From Cupriavidus sp. YR651 (GTDB taxonomy: Bacteria > Pseudomonadota > Gammaproteobacteria > Burkholderiales > Burkholderiaceae), in the NCBI RefSeq assembly GCF_900101625.1, contig NZ_FMYZ01000008.1, forward strand, positions 186,001 through 250,000: a stretch of 64,000 bases of DNA. The letters run 5' to 3'. The notes under the pieces were generated by a model. That model saw nothing but the letters and a program-made list of their open reading frames with translations, was not told the DNA's origin and did no database searches. The position numbers and the translations under genes were made by a program. Shown piece by piece: positions 1 to 7,384 of the stretch; position 1 is the first letter of the stretch, and each line of letters begins with the position of its first letter.

Positions 1-2
1 CC

Positions 3-1088
3 ACGCCCGACCACACGCTCGGGCTCACTGCTTCATGGGAGCCCGATCTGTTCGGCCGCATCGGCAACACCGTCGACGCAGCGCAGGCGCACGCCGAGGC
101 CAGTGCCGATGACGTCGCGGCGGTCCGGCTCGGCCTGCAGGCGGAACTGGCCACCGACTACTTCGGCGTGCGTTCGCTCGATCGTGAAGCCGCGTTGCTG
201 CAGCGGACGATCGACACCTATACGTCGGTGCTGGAACTCGTGACCAACCGCTATCGCGGTGGCATTGCGACGCAAGGCGACGTGGCCCAGGCGCGCGCGC
301 AACTGGAGAGCACGCGCGCGCAGTTGTCGGACCTGCAACTCAACCGGGCCCAGCTGGAGCACGCCATCGCCACGCTGGTCGGCGAGTCAGCCAGCCGCTT
401 CTCGTTGCCGCCGTTGCAGGCGGATACGCCTGCGGCGCATCTGCCCGTGGTGCCCGCGGCAGTGCCATCGCAATTGCTGGAACGCAGGCCCGACATCGCG
501 TCGGCGGAGCGCCGCGTGGCCGCTGCCAATGCCCAGGTCGGCGTGGCGCGCGCGGCGTTCTTTCCCGATCTGATACTCGCGCTGGGCGGTGGCCTGGAAA
601 GCACCAACCTGGCCGGCTGGCTGACCGCGCCCAGCCGCTTCTGGGCCATCGGGCCGGCGCTCGTCGGCACGATCCTGGATGGCGGCCGGCGCCGTGCCAA
701 CGCGGACAGCGCCCGCGCGCAGTTCGATGCCAGCGCGGCGGACTATCGGCAGACCGTGCTGCACGCATTCCAGGAAGTGGAGGACGGCTATGCCGCCGTG
801 CAGGCGCTGCAAAACGAAGCCGCTAGCCAGCAGGCCGCATCGGAGGCGTCGGCGGAGGCCCTGCGCATGGGGATCGACCGCTACCGGAAGGGCGCCGTGG
901 CTTATCTGGAAGTGGGCGTGCTGGAAGGCGCGGCGCTCGCGAGCGATCGGGCACTCGAGAATGTCCGGCGCCGGCAACTGGTGGCGAGCGTGAGCCTCGT
1001 GAAGGCGCTCGGCGGCGGATGGGAGCCAGCCGGTCAGGCCACGGCACGCGATGGGACGCGTGCCGTGGCCGCCGCCCCCGCGCCATGA
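3..1088 (+). CDS. Outer-membrane efflux channel, NodT/OprM family (5' truncated)
   Basis: The frame is open from the window edge, so the signal peptide and first repeat are missing. About 361 residues are visible. They hold the paired outer-membrane-efflux repeats of the TolC/OprM fold, including the family-typical ERRPDIASAERRV stretch and a second half with LDGGRRRANADSARAQ. The role is the outer-membrane exit duct of an RND- or MFS-type tripartite pump; the adaptor and pump would lie upstream, outside the window. An internal GTG at 168 is in frame, but the coding similarity runs through it, so 168 is not the true start. The substrate cannot be told. The neighbours (DUF305, copper-storage-like protein) only hint at metals. 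Confidence 0.9.
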   Translation, partial: TPDHTLGLTASWEPDLFGRIGNTVDAAQAHAEASADDVAAVRLGLQAELATDYFGVRSLDREAALLQRTIDTYTSVLELVTNRYRGGIATQGDVAQARAQLESTRAQLSDLQLNRAQLEHAIATLVGESASRFSLPPLQADTPAAHLPVVPAAVPSQLLERRPDIASAERRVAAANAQVGVARAAFFPDLILALGGGLESTNLAGWLTAPSRFWAIGPALVGTILDGGRRRANADSARAQFDASAADYRQTVLHAFQEVEDGYAAVQALQNEAASQQAASEASAEALRMGIDRYRKGAVAYLEVGVLEGAALASDRALENVRRRQLVASVSLVKALGGGWEPAGQATARDGTRAVAAAPAP

Positions 1089-1112
1089 TGGCGCGTGGCG
1101 ATGCGCCGGCCA

Positions 1113-2600
1113 TCAGAGCCGTTGCAGCTGCACCGGCGTGCCCGGCTTGCCATCGACCTGGGGGGCCACCATCAGATAGCGCCGCTTGTCCGTGGCCGTC
1201 GAGCCCGGCGCCACCACCTGTCGAATCGGCCCGATCGAATTGACGATTGCCGAGCCGGCCGGGTTGGTCATGAACGTCGCCAGCGCTTCCACGTTGCCGC
1301 TGCCATCCGGCTTGTCCGACAGCGCCAGCACATATGCGGACTTGGGCTGCAGCCCCGTGACGGAGGCCTGTAGCACCTGCACGAGGCCCTGTTCGAACAG
1401 CGTGACGCTGGTGGGCGCCGTGCCATCGTTGCTACCGCCCGCCGCTGCCAACGCGAGGTGCGTGGCCTGACCGGCAACCCCGAGCGGCTGCAGGTTCTGC
1501 GTGCCATCGCCCTCCGTTACCGCGTTGGGTACGTAGGCAATCGCCTGCGGCGCCTGCCCGACCGGCACGGTGGCAACGACCTGGTTGGTGGCCGTGTCGA
1601 TTGCCGCGAGCGCGTCGGCATTCTCAAGACCCACGTAGATGCGCGAGCCATCGCCGGACGGCCAGATCCCGTGCGGCAGGTTGCCGACCGGGATCGTCGC
1701 GACCTGCGAGAAGTCATCGGTACGGAACACCTTGACCTGGTTCAGGCCGCCGATGGTGACGTAGGCGAACGTACCCTTGGCCGTGTGCGCGAAGTTGACG
1801 TGGTTTGTGATCGGCCCGGTGTCGAGGGTCTTGATCAGCGAGAACGGCGGGCGCGCATCGAAGACCTGCGTGCGGCCCACGTCCTTGAGCGTGAACCAGA
1901 CCTGCCTGCCATCCGGCGTGGCGGCGATATTGGGGCAGAACGGGCTGTCCTGCTTCACGGTGCCGACGATCTTGTGATCGGCCACGGATACGACCTTGGT
2001 TTCCGGATTGAATGACGAGCAGATATAGCCGTACTTGCCGTCCGGCGAGAAGATCTGCATGCCGGGGCCGGCGGGCGTGACGATGCGCGTCTTCTCCTGG
2101 AACGTCTTCGCGTCGAGCACGGCGACGTAGTTCTCGCCGCGCACAGTGACCCACACCTCGCGGCCATCGGGCGTGTAGAACGCCTCGTGCGGCGAACGCC
2201 CGACATAGGTCGTGTGCCGGACCGTGTTGGTCTGCGTATCGATGAACGTCACCGAGTTCGATCCGATCGAGACGATCGCCAGCATGCGGTGGTCGGGCGA
2301 GAAGCCCATGCCATGCACCAGCACCTGGCCGCGATAGAGCGGACTGAAGTTGCCCGGTGAAGGATCGCCAAGGCGAATCACGCCGAGCAGCTTGTTGTCG
2401 ACGGGATCGGTCACGGACACCGTGTTGGAGAACTGCTCAGCGGCGTAGATCCGGTCCTTGTGGCTGACGGGGATATCGGGCGCGGACAACGCGCCGGGTG
2501 CCTGGCCGGCCCAGGCGAGCGGGGCGGCGAGCGTGGCCGCCAGTGTGGTGCCCACCAGCGCGGCGCGGGCCAGCGCGGTGGAAAGGATGTTGCGTGTCAT
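1113..2600 (-). CDS. YVTN/YncE-type beta-propeller protein, exported
   Basis: A 495-residue protein with a Sec signal peptide (MTRNILSTALARAALV... ending near AWA-GQ). Repeated blades of the YncE/surface-layer YVTN type follow, with phrases such as IYAAEQFSNTVSVTDP, DTQTNTVRHTTYVG and IDTATNQVVATVPVGQAP. The start at 2600 is chosen because it opens the signal peptide and has AGGAG just upstream; a further in-frame start at 2648 would run into the next gene. The last ~120 residues look like a separate beta domain. It starts 20 bp after the end of the DUF305 gene, so the two are probably one operon. Propellers of this type are found in the periplasm near metal and redox genes; the exact function is unknown. 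Confidence 0.8.
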   Translation of the reverse strand: MTRNILSTALARAALVGTTLAATLAAPLAWAGQAPGALSAPDIPVSHKDRIYAAEQFSNTVSVTDPVDNKLLGVIRLGDPSPGNFSPLYRGQVLVHGMGFSPDHRMLAIVSIGSNSVTFIDTQTNTVRHTTYVGRSPHEAFYTPDGREVWVTVRGENYVAVLDAKTFQEKTRIVTPAGPGMQIFSPDGKYGYICSSFNPETKVVSVADHKIVGTVKQDSPFCPNIAATPDGRQVWFTLKDVGRTQVFDARPPFSLIKTLDTGPITNHVNFAHTAKGTFAYVTIGGLNQVKVFRTDDFSQVATIPVGNLPHGIWPSGDGSRIYVGLENADALAAIDTATNQVVATVPVGQAPQAIAYVPNAVTEGDGTQNLQPLGVAGQATHLALAAAGGSNDGTAPTSVTLFEQGLVQVLQASVTGLQPKSAYVLALSDKPDGSGNVEALATFMTNPAGSAIVNSIGPIRQVVAPGSTATDKRRYLMVAPQVDGKPGTPVQLQRL

Positions 2601-2619
2601 CGAGGCTCCTGCGGGGTTG

Positions 2620-3129
2620 TCATTCGTGGTGGGACATCGGCTTGCCATGCTGCATGCCGTGGCCGGGTGCCGCTGGCGATGCTGACGGTGGTGCCGACGG
2701 TGAAGGGGGCGCCGCCGCCGCAGCCGTCGGCGCGGGGGCCGAAGGCGGCAGCGGCTGGCCGAGCGCCAGCCGCATCGCGGCGATCTCCTGTTGCTGGTCG
2801 ACGATGATTTCCTGCGCGATGCGTCGCAACTGCTCGTTGCTGCCGTAGCGCAGGAACGCCCGGGCCATGTCGATCGCGCCCTGGTGGTGGGGGATCATCA
2901 TCGCGACGAAATCCTTGTCGACATCGCCGGTCGGCTTGACGGCCATGTCGGCCATCATCTGGTTCATGGCGGCGTCGTTTTCGCTCAGGAACGCGGATTC
3001 GTCGGCAGGCGGGCCGGCGAACGCGGTGGAGGCGCCGAAGGCGGCCAACGCGGTGACCAGTATGGTCACCAATGAGGTGGCACGCGCGGCACGTCGTGTG
3101 GAAACGGGTCGCGCGGAAATGGTTGTCAT
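2620..3129 (-). CDS. DUF305 (CopM-like) exported protein
   Basis: A 169-residue protein with a signal peptide ending near AFA-GPP. The DUF305 core follows, with the hallmark DFVAMMIPHHQGAIDMA and a second His/Met-containing helix. The family (CopM and relatives) is ferritin-like and often associated with copper; histidines and methionines are the likely ligands. The C-terminus is a Pro/Ala-rich tail ending in a Met/His-rich segment (HGMQHGKPMSHHE), which fits metal binding. It is the first gene of a pair with the downstream propeller protein. A divergent promoter region separates it from the sigma factor gene. Confidence 0.88.
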   Translation of the reverse strand: MTTISARPVSTRRAARATSLVTILVTALAAFGASTAFAGPPADESAFLSENDAAMNQMMADMAVKPTGDVDKDFVAMMIPHHQGAIDMARAFLRYGSNEQLRRIAQEIIVDQQQEIAAMRLALGQPLPPSAPAPTAAAAAPPSPSAPPSASPAAPGHGMQHGKPMSHHE

Positions 3130-3344
3130 GGGTGGCTCCCTGTCGTGGCCCGCAGGCCGTCATCCGCGTATACACGGGCGCGACGCGCTTATTCCATCGA
3201 CGCCAAAAAATCGTGGGTGGCGCGTGCGGCGCTTCCGGGGCGAGCCAGGAAAAATGTCAGGGGGGAGGCGGAATAAACGGCCGCGCGCGCGTGTATGCAA
3301 CAAGAGAGCGCTGGCCAGGGGGGCCGGCGCGGCAAGGATGGACG

Positions 3345-3893
3345 ATGAGCATCCGCAACGCCCTGATCGATCACGTGCCTCGGCTGCGCCGCTACGCGCG
3401 CGCGCTGATTCACAACCGGGAACTGGCCGACGACCTCGTGCAGGACACGCTCGAGCGCGCGCTCGGCCGTACGGAGCAGTTTCGAGCCGGCGCCGACCCG
3501 CGCGCCTGGCTGTTCGCGATCATGCACAGCCTCTACGTCAACCACGCGCGCCGCGCGTCGGCCCGCGCGGTCCACGTTGCCATGGATGAGGACATGTTCG
3601 GCGACGATGCCCTGGCCATGCCCGACGGCCAGACCCGCGCGCATGAAATGCGTGACCTGGACGAGGCGCTCCAGCGGCTGCCGGCCGAGCAGCGCGCGGT
3701 CGTGCTGCTGGTTGGCCTGGAGGACATGAGCTATGCGGAGGTTGCGCTGGCGCTGGATATTCCCATCGGCACGGTGATGTCGCGGCTTTCGCGCGGGCGC
3801 GAGCGATTGCGGGTGCTGATGGCGGGCGAGGCCCCGGGAGATGGCAAGGCGGGTGGCAAGGCAGGTGGTCCGAAACTGAGGGTGGTGCGATGA
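3345..3893 (+). CDS. ECF-type RNA polymerase sigma factor
   Basis: A 182-residue protein. Region sigma-2 (RRYARALIHNRELADDLVQD, DPRAWLFAIMH) and region sigma-4 (LPAEQRAVVLLVGLEDMSYAEVA with the HTH IPIGTVMSRLSRGRERL) are both clear. The ATG at 3345 is chosen because GCAAGGA lies upstream and sigma-2 begins right after it; the open frame extends further 5' without similarity. The stop overlaps the next start (ATGA), so it is translationally coupled to its anti-sigma partner. The inducing signal is unknown. Confidence 0.92.
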   Translation: MSIRNALIDHVPRLRRYARALIHNRELADDLVQDTLERALGRTEQFRAGADPRAWLFAIMHSLYVNHARRASARAVHVAMDEDMFGDDALAMPDGQTRAHEMRDLDEALQRLPAEQRAVVLLVGLEDMSYAEVALALDIPIGTVMSRLSRGRERLRVLMAGEAPGDGKAGGKAGGPKLRVVR

Positions 3894-4702
3894 ACGAGCA
3901 ACGAACTACCGTCGACGAGGCGGAGCTGCATGCGTATGTCGATGGGCAACTGTCGTTCGATCGGCGCGCGGCGGTCGAGCGTGCGCTCCAGGCGGACCCC
4001 GCACTGGTGGCCCGCGTGGATGCGTACCTCGCGCAGAAGCATTGGCTGCATGCGCGCTATGACGATGTGCTTGACGAGCCCGTGCCGCACCGGCTGCGTC
4101 CGGGTGATGCGCCGCGCGCCGCGTGGCCGCGCTGGATGGCGATGGCCGCGATGCTCGTGCTCGGCATTGGGATCGGCATCGGCATGGACGTCGGTGGCCT
4201 GCCGGGCGCGCTGGTGGCCTCGCGCGAGGGCAAGATCGCGCGGGCCGGTGGCGAGGCGCCGGCCGGCTTTGCCCGCCAGGCCGCGCTCGCCCATGTGGTC
4301 TACATGCCTGACGTCGTCCGGCCCGCCACGCTCGGCGCCGATCGCGAACAGGACTTCGTGCAATGGCTGTCGGACCGGCTCGGCACCGCCGTCCATCCCC
4401 CGGTGCTGACGCGTAGCGGCTTCGAGCTTGTCGGCGGCCGATTGCTTCCCGATGCCGGCGGCGACGTCGCGCAGTTCATGTATCGCGATGCCGGCGGCCA
4501 GCGGATCACGCTGTGCATCTCCCGTCGCAAGGCGGACAGCAAGACCACCGCGTTCCGTCTCTATCAGGATGGTTCGGTCAACGTGTTCTACTGGATCGAC
4601 GGCGACTTCGGCTATGCCGTCTCCGGCGGCATCGGCCGTGACGTCCTGCTGGAACTGTCGCACGACGTGCACGCGCAGCTTGAGGGGGCGCGTGGGCGCT
4701 GA
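3890..4702 (+). CDS. Transmembrane anti-sigma factor
   Basis: A 270-residue protein coupled by a 4-bp overlap to the upstream ECF sigma gene. The N-terminal ~60 residues form the zinc-finger-like anti-sigma helix bundle region (ELHAYVDGQLSFDRRAAVER). A transmembrane helix follows at about residues 80-100 (WMAMAAMLVLGIGIGIGM), then a ~170-residue periplasmic part. This layout is that of RsgI/ChrR-unrelated membrane anti-sigma factors found with ECF sigmas in Burkholderiaceae. It presumably holds the sigma factor at the inner membrane until a periplasmic signal arrives. Confidence 0.85.
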   Translation: MNEQRTTVDEAELHAYVDGQLSFDRRAAVERALQADPALVARVDAYLAQKHWLHARYDDVLDEPVPHRLRPGDAPRAAWPRWMAMAAMLVLGIGIGIGMDVGGLPGALVASREGKIARAGGEAPAGFARQAALAHVVYMPDVVRPATLGADREQDFVQWLSDRLGTAVHPPVLTRSGFELVGGRLLPDAGGDVAQFMYRDAGGQRITLCISRRKADSKTTAFRLYQDGSVNVFYWIDGDFGYAVSGGIGRDVLLELSHDVHAQLEGARGR

Positions 4703-4743
4703 CGTGTCGCGGCCGGCGGTCTGCAACCGGATGTCAGCTGGCC

Positions 4744-4791
4744 GAAGTCATCGTGGAGAAGACCGCCGGCGGATTTCCGCCGGCTGACTTC
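4744..4791. terminator. Hairpin between convergent genes, likely bidirectional terminator
   Basis: An outer 7-bp stem (GAAGTCA at 4744-4750 with TGACTTC at 4785-4791) encloses an inner 8-bp GC stem (4765-4772 with 4777-4784, loop ATTT). It sits exactly between the converging anti-sigma and fumC genes. No long T run follows, so termination efficiency is inferred only. Confidence 0.55.
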
Positions 4792-4801
4792 CATCGTCGG
4801 A

Positions 4802-6205
4802 TCAGACCTCCCGGGTCATCCCCTTGAAGTCGATCCACTCGTCGAATTGCGCATCGTTGAGGTGGCCGGAGGCAATCGCGGCCTCGCGCAGCGACAGGTT
4901 CTTCTTCACCGCCAGCTTGGCGATCTCCGCGGCCTTGTCGTAGCCGATGTGCGGATTCAGCGCCGTCACGGACATCAGCGAGCGTTCCAGCAATTCCTGG
5001 ATCCGCGCGCGATCGGGCTCCACGCCTTCCACCATGTGTTCGGCGAAGCTCGACGCCGCATCGGCCAGCAGCGTCACCGATTGCAGCAGGCTGTAGACGA
5101 TCACCGGCTTGTACGCATTGAGTTCCAGCGTGCCGAGCCCGTTGGCGAGCGTCACCGTCGTGTGGTTGCCGATGATGCGGCAACAGACCATCGCCAATGC
5201 CTCGGCCTGTGTCGGATTGACCTTGCCCGGCATGATCGACGACCCCGGCTCATTGGCCGGCAGTTGCAGCTCCGCAAAGCCGGCGCGCGGGCCAGACCCC
5301 AGCAGCATGAAGTCTCGTGCGATCTTCAGGAATGACGAGGCCGTCGTATTCAGCGCGCCCGAGAGGTCGGCCAGTGCATCGTGGGCGGCTTGCAGCGCGT
5401 AACGGTTGGGCGCCGGTTCGAAGGGCAGGCCCGTGTAGCTGGCCAGCGCGCGCGCAAACGCGGCAGCGAATCCCGGCGGCGCATTCAGGCCGGTGCCCAC
5501 CGCGGTGCCGCCCTGCGGTACCGGCATCGCACGCAGCATGGCCTGCTGCAGGCGCGACTGCGCATCCGACACCTGGGTCATGTAACCGGAAAATTCCTGG
5601 CCGAGCGTCAGCGGCACGGCGTCCTGCAAGTGCGTGCGGCCGACCTTGACGATGTCCGCGAACGCCTCGACCTTCTTCGCGAAGGTTTGCTGCAGCTTTT
5701 CCAGCGATGGCAGCAGGGTTTGCTGGATCGCGCGGGTGGCCGCGATATGCATCGCCGTGGGAAAGCTGTCGTTGGAAGACTGGCTGGCGTTGACGTGGTC
5801 GTTGGGATGAACAGGCTTCTTGCTGCCGACCTCGCCGCCGAGGATCTGGATCGCACGGTTGGCGATGACCTCGTTCAGGTTCATGTTGGTCTGCGTGCCG
5901 GACCCGGTCTGCCAGACCGACAGCGGGAACTCGCCCGGCCATTTGCCGGCGATCACTTCTTCCGCCGCCTGTTCGATGGCGTGCGCCAGGTCCGGCTTGA
6001 GCACACCCAGCTCGTGGTTGGCACGGGCCGCGCAGAGCTTGAGGACGGCGAAGGCTTCGATCAGCGCCGGCGGCATCTTTTCGCTGCCGATGCGGAAGTT
6101 CTGACGAGACCGTTCGGTCTGGGCACCCCAGAGATGATCGGCGGGGACGGCGACGTCTCCCAGGCTGTCTTTCTCGATACGGGTGGCGGGCAACTTCTCG
6201 GACAT
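4802..6205 (-). CDS. fumC: Fumarate hydratase, class II
   Basis: A 467-residue class II (iron-independent) fumarase that interconverts fumarate and L-malate in the TCA cycle. The superfamily signature GSSIMPGKVNP is present, with TQTNMNLNEVIANRA and HPNDHVNASQSSND also as expected. Length matches FumC (about 465). The start at 6205 gives the usual N-terminus (MSEKLPATRIEKDSLGDV) with AAGGAG 8 bases upstream; an upstream in-frame ATG at 6319 is unlikely. It is a single-gene unit, with a hairpin beyond its 3' end. Confidence 0.97.
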   Translation of the reverse strand: MSEKLPATRIEKDSLGDVAVPADHLWGAQTERSRQNFRIGSEKMPPALIEAFAVLKLCAARANHELGVLKPDLAHAIEQAAEEVIAGKWPGEFPLSVWQTGSGTQTNMNLNEVIANRAIQILGGEVGSKKPVHPNDHVNASQSSNDSFPTAMHIAATRAIQQTLLPSLEKLQQTFAKKVEAFADIVKVGRTHLQDAVPLTLGQEFSGYMTQVSDAQSRLQQAMLRAMPVPQGGTAVGTGLNAPPGFAAAFARALASYTGLPFEPAPNRYALQAAHDALADLSGALNTTASSFLKIARDFMLLGSGPRAGFAELQLPANEPGSSIMPGKVNPTQAEALAMVCCRIIGNHTTVTLANGLGTLELNAYKPVIVYSLLQSVTLLADAASSFAEHMVEGVEPDRARIQELLERSLMSVTALNPHIGYDKAAEIAKLAVKKNLSLREAAIASGHLNDAQFDEWIDFKGMTREV

Positions 6206-6305
6206 GAGCGGACTCCTTGAGGAAGAGATCACAGCAAGCAACGCAAGATCCTTAGCATAGCCTTCCTGTGTCACATCCGCCGCTTTCGGGGGCAATGCCC
6301 CTGCC

Positions 6306-6336
6306 GCCGGCATGCGCATTCCGGGCGCATGCCGGC
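6306..6336 (-). terminator. 12-bp perfect hairpin after the copper-storage-like gene
   Basis: GCCGGCATGCGC (6306-6317) pairs perfectly with GCGCATGCCGGC (6325-6336) over a 7-base loop. It lies 30 bp downstream of the 6366 stop on the minus strand, upstream of fumC. It lacks a T tract, so it could be a terminator or simply a stable mRNA 3' end. Confidence 0.45.
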
Positions 6337-6365
6337 GACGATTGCCCGCCTGGGTTACGGAGTGT

Positions 6366-6716
6366 TCAGGCGGTCATCTTCAGGCACATCTCCATGCAGG
6401 CGGCACAGGCCCTGGCACATTCCTGGCAATGCCAATGGTCGTGGTGCTCGCATTCCTCCTTGCACCATTTGCAGACTTCGGCGCAGTCTTCGCATACGAG
6501 CGGTGCGAATTCGCTGTTGCGCAGCATGTACGACGCGGCGAGGTTGGCGATGCCGGCGCAGTCCATGTCCAGCGCGATGCAGCGCGCCATCCTCTTGGTG
6601 TCGGGCTCTTCCAGGCAGGCTGCGGCGCATTTGAGGCAGGCGGCGGCCGCGGCGTTGCAGGCGGCAATACAGTCGGCGTAACGGGTGAAGTTCTCCTGCA
6701 CGGTCGGTCGAATCAT
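6366..6716 (-). CDS. Four-helix-bundle copper-binding protein (DUF326/Csp-like)
   Basis: A 116-residue cytosolic-looking protein (no signal peptide) with 15 or more cysteines in CxxC/CxxxC spacings on amphipathic helices, for example CIAACNAAAAACLKCAAAC and CEDCAEVCKWCKEECEHHD. This pattern defines the Csp copper-storage four-helix bundles, which load many Cu(I) ions through inward-facing Cys. The ATG at 6716 has an excellent ribosome site (AAGGAGG) and is preferred over 6761. Copper storage rather than export is the inferred role, consistent with the DUF305 gene 3 kb away. Confidence 0.88.
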   Translation of the reverse strand: MIRPTVQENFTRYADCIAACNAAAAACLKCAAACLEEPDTKRMARCIALDMDCAGIANLAASYMLRNSEFAPLVCEDCAEVCKWCKEECEHHDHWHCQECARACAACMEMCLKMTA

Positions 6717-6925
6717 CGGTGTCCTCCTTGGGGGTGGGTAGTAGGCAACCGTTATCCACAATAGCAGGCGTAGTCAGGTCCTGCCGTAGAGTCGGGGTGG
6801 TCTACAATGGCCGGCTCCGACTCGCCATCCCACCTTTGGGTCTCTTTCCTGATGCGTGGCGATGCGTGGAGAAGCATTTACAAGACGGCAATTTATTGGC
6901 GAAAGCCGGAAGAAAGGATGGCACC

Positions 6926-7297
6926 ATGGGTGACGCAAAACGACGGGGCACACCCGAGGAGCGGGCGCAACAGGCGCGTGCGCGGGCAGAGGCGCTGCGG
7001 CCGGCACAACTGGTCTGCGGGTCGTGCAAGACCTCATTCACCAATTTCGACGCCATCCCGGCACCGGGCCTGCGCGGTATCGACGCGGTATTCGGCGGCC
7101 AGTGCCCGAACTGCGGCAACGATGTGATCGTGTTCAAGGGGGAGCCGAATGCCGTGGCCGAGGCGATGCTGGCCTACGAAAAGATGATGGGCGAGAGCGC
7201 CAAGCTGGGCTACCAGTCGGCCGACGGCCGGCATGTGCCGTTTGACGCCGATGCGCCACAGGCGTCGGACGCTTCCGACGAATCGACCAAACACTGA
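6926..7297 (+). CDS. Zinc-ribbon protein of unknown function
   Basis: A 123-residue protein with one treble-clef/zinc-ribbon-like site, CGSC at about residues 32-35 and CPNC at about 61-64. A charged N-terminus precedes it and an acidic Asp/Ser-rich tail follows. The ATG at 6926 with GAAAGGA upstream is chosen over the longer in-frame extension from 6719. Similar stand-alone ribbons are common as uncharacterised proteins in Burkholderiales. No partner gene is evident. Confidence 0.7.
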   Translation: MGDAKRRGTPEERAQQARARAEALRPAQLVCGSCKTSFTNFDAIPAPGLRGIDAVFGGQCPNCGNDVIVFKGEPNAVAEAMLAYEKMMGESAKLGYQSADGRHVPFDADAPQASDASDESTKH

Positions 7298-7384
7298 GAC
7301 GGCCACCGGGGAGCGGCATCGTCGGCGGGGGAGACCCGGCAGGCGATGTGAGCAGGCGCTTTCAGCGCCGAAAGTCGACGCCGC

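Noticed and set aside
1458..2015. Long open frame on the plus strand opposite the propeller gene
   Set aside because: High-GC antisense shadow; its product is Arg-rich with no family features, while the minus-strand protein is clearly real.
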